Position numbers and translations under genes: made by a program
Assembly (NCBI GenBank): GCA_010645155.1
Contig: JAAGOF010000064.1
Span: 455,341 to 519,340, forward strand
Direction: 5' to 3'
Origin: Tigriopus japonicus
Lineage: Eukaryota; Arthropoda; Copepoda; Harpacticoida; Harpacticidae
DNA length: 64,000 nucleotides
Shown: in pieces, positions 22,282 to 36,228 of the stretch
Position numbering within the stretch: position 1 is the first letter of the stretch
Layout: the number at the start of each line of letters is the position of its first letter
The notes under the pieces: generated by a model
Databases searched by the model: none
Seen by the model: only the letters and a program-made list of their open reading frames with translations
What the model was told of the DNA's origin: nothing

Positions 22282-25200
22282 TCACACATTGCTAGTCTGT
22301 CCATGGTTGAGGATTTGACTCAATTCCGCCTTATCTGTCCACTCATCATCGAATACATTGTCGTAAGGCCCACTGTCGCGATAACGGGCACTTTGGAGTT
22401 GAACATTCAGTTTTCGAGGGGAGCGGATATGAGCTCTTGACAGTGGCTCAGAGGGCACTTTAGAGCCAGGCCTGACAACAATCAAATCAGAGTGAGGTTC
22501 CACAATTGGACGTGGTCGACCATCCTCTGAATCGCTCCCATCTTGTTGCTGATGATGAAGAGGATGACGGTTGCCGCTGTTGTGGTTATTGTTGCTGCTG
22601 TCCTCGTCGGTTGAGTCGAGTTCGATAGAGCTTGACTCTGATTTGACTGATTTTTTCGTTTGTTCCGTTACTGACTCGATTTCATCTTCTGCCTCGTCGT
22701 CACCGTCTCGATCCTCAGAGCAATGAGGTTGGGGTTGGTTGAGAAATGCAGTGTTTTCATATTTAGATCCCCTACTTGTGCTCGTATCTGATTCCACCGA
22801 CAAGGCAGAGCTGGTTATGGAGACGGCATCAATATCACTTTCTTGCTCTTGCGACGATAAGTTATCGGATTGTTTCGGTTTTGACGGCGGAGATCCGGCA
22901 ATCCCACTATCTCCTGTGGGCGAAGGGGAGCCGATTTTCTTCATCATATTTGTATCCAATTGAACAGAAGAGGAGGGTTTGCCTTTAATCTTGGCCAAAT
23001 GGTCCTTCAGTGCCGTTTCCGAGACGAAGATGGTGTGGTATTTCCGAGTTGGAATCGTGGGTGGATTGCTTGAACTGAAGGAAGTTTCTGAGTATTTGGC
23101 TTGACGATTACTCATGCCATGACCGGGACTTGAGGCCTCGTCGTCCAAGGAACCGCCGTCATTTGTCAACAAGTTACCACTACTTTCCGAGTGGTAGTTT
23201 CTGCTCCCAGGAAGAAATCGCGGGGTTCTGGGTGACCCGGAGTCGCATGAAGAACAATTGCTATGAGATGAGCTGATATGATGGCTTTGGTGATAGAGGT
23301 GATGGGGGTTGGCGTGTTGCACAGGTTGCTGTTGTTGTTGTTGTTGTTGGATAGTTGAACGACGGCGGGGATGATGGTTGGGCGGCGAATCGACTCCGGT
23401 TGCAAGGGAAAAGGTAGAATCTTCCAATACAGGGTTGGAAGACGATGACGAGGAAGATAGTGACAGCTTTGGCAAAGGGGGCTTCTTATGAATCTCCTTA
23501 TGGGTGCTCAAAGTTGGCGAGTGGGTGGTTTGAATCGTTCGACTTCGTCTCAATGGACAGTAATTGGAGGCATTGATGGGATGTGCGGAAGACGATGATT
23601 CACGATTGAGAGGTGTTGCCGTGGCAGCGGGTAAATCAGCAGCCAATGTGTTCATCATTTCGAGCGATGCCATCAGGTCATCTTGATTGGATGAGCTTTC
23701 ATACGAAGGACTGTTTGGGGGTAAAGAACGTTGTTTCTCAATCAAAAGCGTTGGTGTTAGAGGCTCGTAGTGCTGATGGCTCTTCGACCTTGGGCGATCA
23801 TTAGTCAAAGATTTCTGAGGTAAAGTTGGAGTGACAGATTTGTTTCTGTACTCTCGAATTTCATCTGGCAAAGATCGTATTGACCAATGGCTCACTGAGC
23901 TAAAGGACTTTGTCCGCTTGTGATATGATCCCCTTGAACTATCAGGTTCATCTTTGCCGGTCGAGATTGAAGGAATGGAGCCATTCATCGACGTGGATGA
24001 AGAGCGAGCACCTTCGACTTCGACATTGACAGGAGAACCATCGGCCGTGGTCTGTCGCTGAGTGCTCGGACTCGAGTTCGACGAGGAAGATGATTTCCTC
24101 CGATTGTTTTGTCCGTTCTGCCCCTTCGGAAACCCTGTATGGTTGTGCTCTGACGACAAAAGCGATGATAAAGGATCATTGACTGCATTGTGATGGCTTG
24201 ATTGAAGGAAGAAGCGATCGCAGTTCTGTATCAGCAATTCGACCACCTCGTTGCAAAACTTGATGTCCATAATACTCGCTACCGTCTCTTCCCTTGGTCG
24301 AAGTAAAGTGGGCCCAAAGCAAACGCCCAGATTGCTGGCAGTCATCAGATTCTTATCAGAATTACAAGCGACTTTATGCAAATGACGGATGAGAACCTTC
24401 AGAATTTCTCTGTTCGCCGCGGGCAACCTCTGCACGACCCGTTCAATATCATCCAAGCGGTCCTCTTCGGTCTCGTGCTTCACTGTTTCCACAAAGGACT
24501 GGTACAAATGATGAGTCATCAGTGGTTTCGAGAGGTCTCGAAAATATTGTTTAATCGCACTGGCAATGGTCTTGGACTCCCATTGCTTTGGGTCACTGAG
24601 ATCAAGGGGGCGTGGTTCACCCGAGCTACCAGGCTCGAGGCCTAGAGTGAGCAGTTTCTTCACCTTCGACACGACTCCTCCGACGCGGTACAGACCCTGA
24701 TCACTGAGACCCCTTGCCTCGAGTTCGCGGAGGCAATCCTTCAGGAATACGAATGCTAGACTGTTCAAGTTGTCTTCGACACTATCGGCTTTAATTCTTT
24801 GCAATGAATTCACATTCGGCCAAGTTCCACCCATGGCTTCAACCCATTGTTTGCGCTCATACTCTGACATAGCTTGGAATGTGTGTGTGATGACTTGTCC
24901 AGGGCCCTGGAAACAATCAGATCTGGTTTAGAAATGGGTTCAAATGGTCGAGTTGGGCGATAAGCGGGCAACATTCTTGAGTCCTATTTCAGTTCTCTCA
25001 ATCGATCTAGGTACCCAACGTAGTAAAAGAGGCAGCGGACCAAGATCAGAGCTATTATGCATGCACCTAGGTTCATCTCTCTCGCTCGCTTTGGCAAGTT
25101 AAGCATGAGAACAAAATGAATGTCTTGTATTCTTTCCACGACTGCATACACTTGATACTCAATTGGAGGCACAAAAAATACTGTTGATGATACAAGGCAG

Positions 25201-27308
25201 ATAATTAATATTGCCCTGAAGATCCGAACGTGCCCCTATAATCCAGCCGACAAGCCAAAAAAAACGGCCATTGATTAAGAAGAATTTGATTGAACAATTC
25301 GTGTGAGGAGAGCTCTGCCAAATCTTACGTCATGAAAACGTTCATAAAGTTATGCTAATCTTCGGCTCGCAAGACTTGTTAACTCTCCAAAAGACAGTTG
25401 ATGGCTTGTTATGTCCGAAGAATGGCGATCGTTCTTCTCTTTGGAAAGTTGAAATATTAATACGTAATAGGCAGACTGGAATGGGCTCTTTCTTCAACGA
25501 TCTAAACCTTCAAGCACACACGCAGTCATTTCCATAATTTTGATTACCTGTCGACCCTTGATGAAAGTAATTTCCTCAAAATAAAACCCTTGAGTCATTC
25601 TTCAATGATTATGCTTGAAATACGAATATGCTTCACTCCAGAGTCCGACGAAAATGGTAGACTTTTACAATTATTAGCTTTGGACCCTCGTGGCTTCGTT
25701 TGATCTTGCCTATGTTCATTTTACGTTTCTTGCCTAGTCCTAGCAGTGTTTATTTAACTAATCCCCTAGTAATAAAAACTCCCAATTCGAGTGGTAAAAC
25801 GGCTTCATTGTCACACGAGAGGCAAACGAGTTTGCTGAAAAAAAGTGTCAAGGGTTTTGTCCCCACTGTAAACTGTCGAGTCCAGATCTTTTTCAATTCT
25901 TCGCACTTCTACATGCGTACACAGAGATCTTGAGAAATTCCTATTTCCATCCTCACTCATCCATTCGTGTCGTTTGGTTCCAAAGCTAAGGAGAAGATGG
26001 AGCTTGATTGACTTCTAAATTGGACACCTTCATCGTTGTCGTTGAACGAGAAGGCATCGTTTGTTTGTCTCAAGACACAATCATCCAAGCATGATGACAT
26101 GGCCAACTCGTGGTGGTACAGTACAGTCAATTTTAACACACATAAGCCCGATTGCCCAAGATTATTCTCGTTGACCTTTTCACAATGAGATTTTGACCTC
26201 CATCAACCAATGTTAGTGTGGTTGTAGCTTTGTTTCGCTTTAGCGCGTCACGTCCTACTATACTTGCCTGCTGCTCGCTGAGATCCTCTCCTGTGACGAT
26301 GAATCTGAACTTCTCGCCGGTTTCATCCTTGCATTGACACTCGTGAACCCGGATTGTCTCAGTGCTCGTGATCTTTCCTGTCAGTTGATTGTACGGAATC
26401 ATGATCAACTGCTTGGGTTGAGCTTGATATTGACAAAAATATTTTGTCCACTGAGATCCAATCTTGATGTTGGTTTTCTTGTTCTGGACATACAGGTAGC
26501 CTTGTCGAGTGTACATCTTATTGAGCAACCCAGGGTCGTGCGAGGCCACCCTCATTTTCTCCTTCAAGTCATCGTAGCGTTCGATCGTGGGGGAGAAATT
26601 TTCACGCGTCTTCTGAACGCGAGACTTCAAATCCATCATGTAGTGGTCAAAGTCGGCAGTGACCGAATAGCCATGCTTGTAGTACATGGTCCAGGCCTGC
26701 ATGAAGCCGAGGATGCCTTCCACAAATTCAAACTTTTTCCGCTCTTGCACCACGTGCATGAGATACACGTATTCGAGGGAGGCCCCGTTCAAACTCTTCC
26801 GCTCTTGTCGCAAGGTCTCGGCGGCTTCAGCCAAACTCTCCTCCTTTTTCGAGCTCAAGGCCGCATAGCGGTCTTGAGCGGCGCAAAATTTGGCGGTGTG
26901 TTTTTCAAAGTCTTTTCGTTTCGTCTTGACCGAACCAATCTGCTTCTTCCTGAACAGTTCCAATGGTTTGACAAACTTCTCTTCAGCTTTCTCTAGCATT
27001 CGATCCATCTCATCTTCGCAAGTCGAAAAGAACCGTCCGAACTCGCACATGGAATTGGAAATCACAATTTCGTCATGGGTCAAGTTTGGGCCTATACACT
27101 CGAAGCGACAGTCGGCCAGGCTTTTGGACAGATTTCGCTTGGCTTTGGACAACGCCTTGGCTGCTTCTATCACATCTTGGATGTCTTTCACAATGTCTTT
27201 GATGTTGCTGGATGATTGATCCAGTTGGCGTTCGTGACCTTTGAGATTCTCCCGAAAGTAGGGAGAATCTAGCAGGCAGTCCGAAAATTCGAGAGCCAGC
27301 AAACCCAT
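22282..27308 (-). CDS. BAR-PH-RhoGAP protein, GRAF/oligophrenin-1 family (two exons)
   Basis: Exon 1 is 27,308-26,268 and exon 2 is 24,906-22,282, giving about 1,221 aa. The start at 27,306-27,308 gives MGLLALEFSDC, the conserved N-terminus of this family. Residues 1-245 are a BAR domain (membrane-curving dimer), about 265-375 a PH domain (GYLYVQ ... ERKQWVEAM), and about 398-590 a RhoGAP domain with the arginine finger in GLYRVGG (Arg421) and NLGVCFGPTLLRP. The GAP would switch off Rho-type GTPases at curved membranes. The remaining 630 residues are Ser/Pro/Asn-rich with a poly-Gln run. No SH3 domain is seen, as in OPHN1 and unlike GRAF. The intron begins GC (cagcag|gcaagt) and ends ttccag; the join is phase 0 inside the PH domain. 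Confidence 0.92.
23325..23350 (-). repeat. CAG/CAA repeat encoding poly-Gln in the RhoGAP protein
   Basis: The plus strand reads gttgctgttgttgttg and continues as GTT/TTG triplets, giving nine consecutive Gln codons (mostly CAA) on the minus strand, followed by PVQHANPHH. It lies in the disordered C-terminal tail and is probably length-polymorphic. Confidence 0.8.
24907..26267 (-). other. Intron of the RhoGAP gene with a GC donor
   Basis: The 1,361-bp intron is defined by exon ends cagcag|gcaagt at 26,268/26,267 and tttccag|ggccct at 24,907/24,906. AG|GCAAGT is the usual context of GC-AG introns. Continuing across it restores the PH domain (TGEDLSEQQ then GPGQVITHTFQAM). No nested gene or recognised transposon was seen inside. 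Confidence 0.75.
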
Positions 27309-30300
27309 GTTGGAGGTAATGAGAATCGCAGATTCTAAGTCACATGTGTTTTGGTTTGGTGAACTGCAAGTTGTTCTTAGATTTCTCTCAATATTATTTT
27401 TGTTATTTTTTTCAAGTTTGTTCAAGGGGCGGAAACATTGAAGGGCAAATGGCTTTGAGCCCCATGGACAGTTGTGTTTTCTCTCAGAATGAGTGCTCGA
27501 CAAACTTGGGGGCGGTTTCCATTCATTTTGATTAAGGTCGTGTGAGGTGACCGCAGGTGTGAGGTGGCTTATATGCCCCGCAATTCAATAGTTGGACGCC
27601 CCGTGGGTTTTTCGAACGAGAAAAAATGACTCTCATTGCCCGTTAATGTGGACACCAGTTCTTTGTAGCGTGGAGTACTCTTCCAAACAGTCTGTCTACG
27701 AGTGAAGTAGAGCAATGGAACGATGATGGCGGTGGAGTAATAGCTACAGTTGTTGTTGTTGTTGTTGTAGTTGTAGTAGCAGTCGTGATGGTGTGGTGGT
27801 CGGATTTGTGGCGCACTTCCATTAGAAGACATCTGCGAAAATTCTGCCCCACTTAGGCCAAGGTGAGTCGAAATCAACGACGCTGGAGCTTGATGGAGAA
27901 AGAATGAGTTCGTTTCTCTTCGACCAGGATAACAATTTTGTTGGCAGATGCAAATATACAATGGAGCGAGATGAAGGTGCGGCACCAGGCAAATTTTGGC
28001 AATCTGTCTGTTCGGTTATGACGGCATTTGCTCCTCAGTGTTTCACAAACCACATTCACCTTTTTCAGCCAAGTCTTCTTTATTCAAAGTCAATGCACAA
28101 CTCGCTTCTAACGATGTAGTAACTATGCACGTATGTAGAGTCCCCCTCAGTCGGTGACGCTCTTATCTTCAGCCAAAATTTGAGCTCATGGACAGTACAC
28201 TCGATTGTGATCGCGTTGTTCCTACGTTCTACTGATAGAGGAACTTCAGGGAACAAAAAGAGAGACAAAACGTCGTTGGCGAGTTCAAAGCCTCAACAAG
28301 AATCCTTGGCCACGGTGGCTCTCCGCCTCGGTTCTATGTCGATGCCTTGTCAGCTCGTTCGGTCGAAAATCCAAGTTTTTCATAATCACACTCGAATCTA
28401 TTCATTCTGACTGAGACTGAAATCTGATCTCACATATGCACACACACGTAGCGTAGTGTACGCAAGATACCACAGTTGAACATGAATACCGAAATAATCT
28501 AGGCCAGACTGGAACGTGTGGTCGGGGATGCACTCGGTTTTATGAGAGCTCCGTTGTCCTGGAACGAACTCGTCTCACTAAGCAAGTATTTCCACGAACA
28601 ATAGGCAACCAAGCGTGGAGGCAGGCAGATGAACCAGAAAATGGGTACCAGTTCAGTTCACCGCCTGAATGTCCGTTCCTTGGTGTTCCCCTTCTCGGTC
28701 TCTGTTTGGGGGAGTCTATGGGTCGTCTTGTTGAACTTTGGGTTATTTGCTGGCCCTAATTGCTCAGACTGACGAGCATGAGAACATTGAGGACCGCTTG
28801 TGTGTGTGTACAACTAGTGGGGAATACGGGTTTGAATGTATGAAAGGGGAGAGCAACAGAGAGAAAGAGCCTCAATTTACCACTTGGCTGCCATATGCAC
28901 ACACATGTACACATCCAGCAGGTACTCGACAGTGTTCGGTTGAAGTGTAAAATTGATTGATATTTGCTCTCGGTGTATCACCTCTCTCGTGGTGATGTGT
29001 GTTTTGCTCTGGATAGATTGACTAGCACGTCTGATTCAAAGAGTCTTGCACTATTGCCGCCTCATCCTTGTCGACATTGCCGTTTTTTGGTGTGTGCAAA
29101 CACTTCAAGTTTATCTCTGAACACCTCTATTGTTCGTTGTTCGTGTGCAACATCAATAAACCACAGATGAGAGGACTGATTCTGAAAAATCCGTCGATCG
29201 TTTACGACTGGCTTTGAGCTGTTTTCTTTGGCTCCACTGCAACGACACACTTGTTCATGTAACGTGAATGTGTGCGTGTGTGTATATATCTATACGTATC
29301 TACGTGTGTGTGCATGGAAAAGCGGGAACTTCCTGCTTCACGACCAGGTTTTACATAGTAAACTGAAAAGCTTTTTTGTTCTTTTTCGTTGTTTCCAAGA
29401 TTACTTGAAACCCGGCGCTTTTGAGTGGTGAGCACCTTAGCAGCACCAGCACTTACTCACTCACTCGCTCAGTTCGGTTTGAAGCATTGAAGACACGAGA
29501 GTTCGTCGTTTTCCCCGAGTTCTCCAATTTGAAGGGGAAAGAAAACGCGAGGGGTGGAATTTATTTTTGAGCCCCAACTTCCAAATGTTCGTTCTTGTCT
29601 TCGATGGGCTGGAAGTGGGAAACGAAACTGGGAGTTGAAGAACGATTTCAAAGAGGAATTGAAGAGCGGATTCGACGGCACTGAATCGGACATGAAAAAG
29701 GGGGATGAAAATGATGATGTTGTGGGAGTCGAAGTCGTCGTCAATAACAGCAACAACAACGACTTGGTTGATGACTTCACTTCCAAACGATTATGTCGTT
29801 CACTTACACATCCACTCGCTAAGACCGGGGTTGAGTTCTGGCAAGTCTGCCGATGTTTGTCTCATTCAATCCGTCCGTCCGTCCTTGGATAGACTGTTAT
29901 ATGGGCTGGGATGCGTTTTCCTATCCAAATTCCTCCTTCAGCTTATCTCAAGCTCTGCCGAAGTCTGAGAGTTCTTTAAGAGTCGTTAATCTCATAGCTG
30001 TGGTCGTCCGTACGAATTCAAATCTTCAACAAGCTTGTAACGAGACTGGCCACTATTTTCCACTAATCAATCCTCCTTGGGGCCCAAACTGGGATGTGAG
30101 TCCACATAATCAGTCAAAATACCGCAGCAAAGGAAATCACTCTTCACCCTCGAAACGAATCTCCCCAAACACGTTGAGGGAGCGATTCCATCCCACTGCC
30201 TTGAACTCGCTTCCTTCGCTCGGACGAAATTGACAGAGTTGTTCTTGAATAGGATCACAAGAGGCAGACTGCCTATACACTACATCATCATGTTTAATCC

Positions 30301-31332
30301 GGGATTAAGGATGCGCAATTTGTATCGGTAAGATAAGGCTAAGCAAATCGTGTAAGCAACGTCTGCTTTTTGCCGCAATAATTTTTTATTCATTCATATT
30401 GGATGGCCTTCACCAATAAGTGCGAGAGATTTGAACAGTCGACCAGGTCCTGCGCACGTACAATGTTTGCTTTTGTCTTGAATTCGACTGCAAATTGACT
30501 TGACATAAGAGTCGTTTTTCCCTAGCTGCTAGTTCGTTTCAATTCACTGTCACTTTGACTCTTACTTGACACTCGACATTTGTTTCAATGCCCACACAAA
30601 ATCTGCTTAGAGTATACGTGGACGATAAAATACCAGGGGAAGTGGGATTTGTTCACGAATGGTATTTGCGAATGCGATTCGAGACGTAGGATAGAGACAC
30701 TTGAACTGATTCTCAGGCCAGAGAGGCGTGGTGCTTAAGGCCTTTTGATATTGGCTCAATGTAAAAAGAATGACTCGACTAGGAGATTCTCGGGATGGAG
30801 GAATTTTTAGCAATGTTTGGACTTGGATTGTTTGATGAACAGCTTTCTTAGTGACACGCTGGTTCTTTGATGGGCGGTGAAAATCAGCCAAGGCTTGCGA
30901 CGAACCTCAGTATGCAAACACAACGCACCAACACGGTGAATATTGTTATGAATAATCTTTGAACATCACTCTCGCCACGAAGAGCGCTTAATCCCGACTG
31001 CAATTCATCCATAGAGCCGAACCCAAAGCACTCGTCATTCCAACGCGCTATCGCTTCTCCACAATCCCTATCCATCCAGGCTCCAGCCAGACCTTGTGCT
31101 CGTTCAATCTAGTGGATGCTCCTAGTCTCAGTTCAACGATAGCTCGGGTTTGGAAGGTTTTCCTTGGTCATCACGCACTTCCTCTCACAAGTCTTCCTTT
31201 GGAGGTCCGCGATTCGTGAGTCTTGAAATCGCTCAAAGCCCTCCTGGCTGGCAAACTGGCCATCCAATGCAAGAACGTACAGAAGTTTAACTAACCTGTG
31301 GTACGATTTACGAACGTCTGCACTCACTTCTG
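27309..31332. other. Upstream region of the RhoGAP gene and spacer
   Basis: The first part presumably holds the 5' UTR and promoter of the minus-strand RhoGAP gene, but no promoter motif or upstream exon could be fixed. A GTT-type repeat lies at 27,745-27,775 and a GT-rich stretch at 29,268-29,310. Several open frames of 60-140 codons exist without domain similarity, ATG context or partner exons, so none is called. Confidence 0.45.
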
Positions 31333-31340
31333 GTCCATGG

Positions 31341-32616
31341 CAGGGCTGCCAGGTAATTGGAGACCAAAAACGCCAGATCGCCCTGTCAAAAACGCCAGAT
31401 ATCGAAATTCTCCGCCAGATTTTTTTCAAAAAACCGCCAGAATAACGCCTGATTCCAGTTCCTTCATTATGCATTTGTTCTAGAGGAGACATATCGTGCA
31501 CTAACCTTTCATCAATAAAGATAGCTGAGTTGAACTTATCAAGCATCCTTCGGGTTGATCCAGTTTAATAAGACACATTTTTCGCACACATTTGCTCTCA
31601 TTTAGATAAAAAGAGACTTTGAATTTGAGTTTTTCAGTAAGACCAAATAAGACAAAAAATAAAGCAAACCACCATCATATTCAAGCTAATAATCATGAGT
31701 GTGAAACTTTCGAAAGGTTTTGTACCCTAAAAATGTGCTTTTGTAAGTAGTTGAAATATTTGGAAATATGGTGTATTATTTGTTTGGCCTTTTACCCATA
31801 TATTTACAAAGTTTGAGTTTTTGGCATTTCTTGCACTTCATTAGCCATGAATTAGCCAACCGAAATGCAAAACTGCATTGTTTACATTTTTTGTTTTTGC
31901 TCAAAAACTTTTCAATTTCTTTGACAGTTGAGTTTGTCACTGCAATAAATTGATTTGCCATTCCAATACACTTTGTTTACCATTCAAGCATTTATCTTTT
32001 CATCCCAACACACTTTCTTTACAATGCCAGCACAATTTTTTCCAATCTAGCGCATTTTGCTTGTCCCTTTTTCAGCTTGAAAAGCATCTTCTATTTGCTA
32101 AAATCTTCAAGCTTACCAATACTAGTTTCAACAGCCCAGCACTTTCTTATATTAATTATAAGATTTAAATATCAAGATGTATAAGTGATGATTATTATAA
32201 GCGCTACTTTTGGTTGTTTATCTGAAATTGCTGGAAAGTCAACATAAAAAAGAGAAAAACGAAAGAGATGGCCCAAAAATGGTCACATTATTTTTTGTAA
32301 CTAATGTAACTTTGAGCTCTAGCTCTGTTATGCTGAATTCTGCTAGAACAGTGTGACACTATTGTGTTTCTACTAATCCTACAAATCAAAGAAAATACGC
32401 CAAATTTCACGATTTTCAGTTAAATACCGCCAGAAACTTGTCAAAATGTTCTTCCCCGCCAAACAGAAATTTCCCAACGCCAGACTGTAACGTAAACCGC
32501 CAGAATACCGCCAGATTTTTCCGTCCCGCCAAATAAAAAATTTCGCCGCCAGACGTGGCCTCAAACCGCCAGATACACCAAAATCTGGCGGGCCAAACCG
32601 CCATCTGGCAGCCCTG
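31341..32616. mobile_element. Non-autonomous hAT-like element (element D)
   Basis: The ends are CAGGGCTGCCAG and CTGGCAGCCCTG. There is a perfect 8-bp target duplication GTCCATGG at 31,333-31,340 and 32,617-32,624. Both subterminal zones carry many copies of cgccaga (31,367-31,445; 32,395-32,600), nearly all in the same orientation. The interior is AT-rich with no transposase. The perfect target duplication suggests it is younger than elements B and C. Confidence 0.87.
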
Positions 32617-32624
32617 GTCCATGG

Positions 32625-35282
32625 GCTTGAGGGACGCTCGCGGGGTCCTCGCTGAATGGACCGTGCAGAAGCGCGGCTTCATTGGGATTGTGCCCATGGC
32701 TGATCAGGCAAGGCAAGGGGTAATACGGCATCTGTCGGCGGTCACTGGCTTTTAGTCAGCGCAAGCGGGGACGTAAAGTGCATGTGTATATGTAGTTTGG
32801 TGGAGCTCCCCGAGGCACGGCTTCTCTCGATTCATTTCAGCATGCAACTGATCTCATGAATAGTGACCGATCGAAAGCGCTTTCTGCTGAATATCGGTTT
32901 CGGTTTCCTATCGAGACCGAAAAGCAGACATGCGATAAAAAGAATGGAGTTTGAGGGAAACACTGAATTTATTTCTAGTCAAAAAACCGCTAGAGCAAAA
33001 TCATTTTCGTTTTTCGAAAACTCGCTTATGCATTTTTTGAATAAAAATGTCAAATTTGGCCAAATTTCCGTCTCAATTCAAGGCGAGAGTTTAGTATCGT
33101 AAGTTTGTCTTGTCTTTAACCTTTGTCTTCCGAACGCAATTTTGCTTGTCACAAATTGCTCCATGATTAAAAAAAACCATTAACAATAAACTCCCAAGGT
33201 AAAAGAACCAACCCACAACTTTGAGAATAAAATAAGGGAGAATTTTTTTGGGCCTATTTTTGACTTAAAACTATTTTTTTGCCGTTTTATTCAACTCATT
33301 CCCCCCCCCCCCCTTCTAGTCATAAGTTATTAAAAATTGTTACTACGGTTAAGAGCTCTTTCGGTTCATCAACATTCATGAGTCAACGCTCTGAGGACTA
33401 ACACCGACGTTTGTGTATACATAGTCGAATCCGGGTAGAGGGCAATGGGATTATGCCATTGTAGGCCTTTTCTTTCTTTTTCTCTCGCTCTCTTTCTCAT
33501 GCTTGCTTTGCCGTATTGTGGACCAAGTGCATACATGGTCTAGCGACAGGCATTATACTGCGCTCGGGCGTTATAATTAATTATGACAATGATCATGATG
33601 ATGATTACCCCCAAGGCGTAGAAAATTGAGGAATTTTGTGGTCGATTTGAGGATGGTCGCGACATTCCCCGGTCAGATCGGAATGGTTGTTAGTGGCAGT
33701 GTATGTAAAGCTGACAAAGTGATTTCAATTGAAATCGTGTAGGCTTAAAAGCCAAATGCTGGTGTCATTCTTGGACATTCCGTCGCTTTTTACCGTTTCA
33801 AAACCCAACAATTGACAATTCTTAATTTGCCTGGACTTTCACAAGGATCTTGAAATTCCTTAAGATGGAGGAATGTGTGATGCTTTTTGCGCATGTTCAT
33901 CGTGGGTCTTCAAGATTGTCGTGTTTCAATCTAAGACCAATGATTTCACGCCAATAGCATATTCCTCGTTCTGGTAATTATTCCATACATGTTTTTACGC
34001 TTGGGGAACATTCCACCTCCGAAATATACCACCCAAAAGTGTCAGTTACCTAACAAATCACCTTGAATGACATTCGATCATTCTTTCAAGAACGAATTCA
34101 AGTTCTTACAATTAAAACACTAAACGCTGATTGTATTGATTCATTTATTTTAAAAACTTGCCTGACCAAAGTTGAAACAAAAATTGTAAAACTGAAAATC
34201 ATACCAGCATCAAAAACATTAGATGGGTTTTCAAGTACCATACTAAAAATCTTTTTGCCTTTTAGGTGAGTTGTCAAGGACAGAAAGGAGCAAAGTGAAT
34301 GTTTAGTACCCATATTCGACACTGAACCTTGCTACACAACTTGCAAATTGAGAAAATTGAAAACGTAGCTTTTAAAAGCAAGACTATGCTCGATTTACTA
34401 CTTCCCATATATATTGTACTCCAAAGTGTTCTCAACAACTCAGTCCCTATCGCCAGCATTTGCGTATTCGAACAATGTTTTTTTAGTTAGAGAACCCAAG
34501 TTCCCTTTCAAAAAGAGAGGAGAGGAACTGAACATCATTGTCAAACTCAGTGTTAATGAGTTTTGTACAATCTATCGACGAGGAAAAAATCATTTCTCAT
34601 CTTGACAGACCTAATCATTGGATAATGGTCAGTCCTTGAGATGAGAATTAGTCAAATTTTACGTGGGATTAGTTTAAATGCGTCATCTGAAGCACGTGTT
34701 GACACCACGCTTCTAATTGCAGGCAATCTTTTGATTGCCTGAATGCTGGAAATCTGTATGACAAAAATGAAGAGATACATTGCTGACAATTACATCAATC
34801 ATTAATTCATTATCATTACTAGAGACTTAAAAAATGCAAAAACTTGAAGTGATAAACGTAAAAAATATGTCAATTGAATGTCAAAAAATGTAAATAAAAG
34901 AGCAAAGATATGCTAATGCAATGAAAAAATGCAATAAAATTCAAAATATGCTAAGTAGGATGGGCCAGGCTAAGATTTTTCTATTTCGGGTCAAGACCAG
35001 TTTGGCGACTTTTCAGAATGGATAGATTCGGTTTCAAATAAAAAAAAATGAATGTAGCTCATGTACGGATTAGATCGGATTAGACAAAGCTTAGCTTGCA
35101 TAGTGTTTTAAAGAAATATTTTGTAGCATCACTATTTGGGGTTTCCAAACATTATTACATTTATTATTTATAGAGAATGTGAACTAAATATATCGGTGTA
35201 ACAATTTTCCCCCATAAGTGGAGACAAACAAAAGGGAGGTAAAAGCTCAAAGTCAATCACATATTGGTCACATATTGATAAT
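32625..35282. other. Spacer, no recognised gene
   Basis: The stretch just after the hAT-like element (32,625-32,760) is GC-richer (acgctcgcggggtcctcgc), as is the matching left flank, but no domain is recognised. A poly-C run lies at 33,301-33,313. Otherwise AT-rich. Confidence 0.4.
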
Positions 35283-36228
35283 NNNNNNNNNNNNNNNNNN
35301 NNNNNNNNNNNNNNNNNNNNNNNNNNNNNNNNNNNNNNNNNNNNNNNNNNNNNNNNNNNNNNNNNNNNNNNNNNNNNNNNNNNNNNNNNNNNNNNNNNNN
35401 NNNNNNNNNNNNNNNNNNNNNNNNNNNNNNNNNNNNNNNNNNNNNNNNNNNNNNNNNNNNNNNNNNNNNNNNNNNNNNNNNNNNNNNNNNNNNNNNNNNN
35501 NNNNNNNNNNNNNNNNNNNNNNNNNNNNNNNNNNNNNNNNNNNNNNNNNNNNNNNNNNNNNNNNNNNNNNNNNNNNNNNNNNNNNNNNNNNNNNNNNNNN
35601 NNNNNNNNNNNNNNNNNNNNNNNNNNNNNNNNNNNNNNNNNNNNNNNNNNNNNNNNNNNNNNNNNNNNNNNNNNNNNNNNNNNNNNNNNNNNNNNNNNNN
35701 NNNNNNNNNNNNNNNNNNNNNNNNNNNNNNNNNNNNNNNNNNNNNNNNNNNNNNNNNNNNNNNNNNNNNNNNNNNNNNNNNNNNNNNNNNNNNNNNNNNN
35801 NNNNNNNNNNNNNNNNNNNNNNNNNNNNNNNNNNNNNNNNNNNNNNNNNNNNNNNNNNNNNNNNNNNNNNNNNNNNNNNNNNNNNNNNNNNNNNNNNNNN
35901 NNNNNNNNNNNNNNNNNNNNNNNNNNNNNNNNNNNNNNNNNNNNNNNNNNNNNNNNNNNNNNNNNNNNNNNNNNNNNNNNNNNNNNNNNNNNNNNNNNNN
36001 NNNNNNNNNNNNNNNNNNNNNNNNNNNNNNNNNNNNNNNNNNNNNNNNNNNNNNNNNNNNNNNNNNNNNNNNNNNNNNNNNNNNNNNNNNNNNNNNNNNN
36101 NNNNNNNNNNNNNNNNNNNNNNNNNNNNNNNNNNNNNNNNNNNNNNNNNNNNNNNNNNNNNNNNNNNNNNNNNNNNNNNNNNNNNNNNNNNNNNNNNNNN
36201 NNNNNNNNNNNNNNNNNNNNNNNNNNNN
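35283..36228. other. Assembly gap (946 Ns)
   Basis: Run of Ns. Reading frames spanning it are artefacts. LINE sequence begins immediately on its right side, so the missing part probably includes the 5' portion of that LINE. Confidence 1.

Noticed and set aside
26334..26996. A 220-codon plus-strand frame
   Set aside because: It is antisense to the BAR-PH exon, whose domains are clear; a shadow frame.
29554..29892. A 112-codon plus-strand frame upstream of the RhoGAP gene
   Set aside because: It begins with GTG rather than ATG, has low-complexity Asp/Val/Asn runs, no domain and no matching exons.
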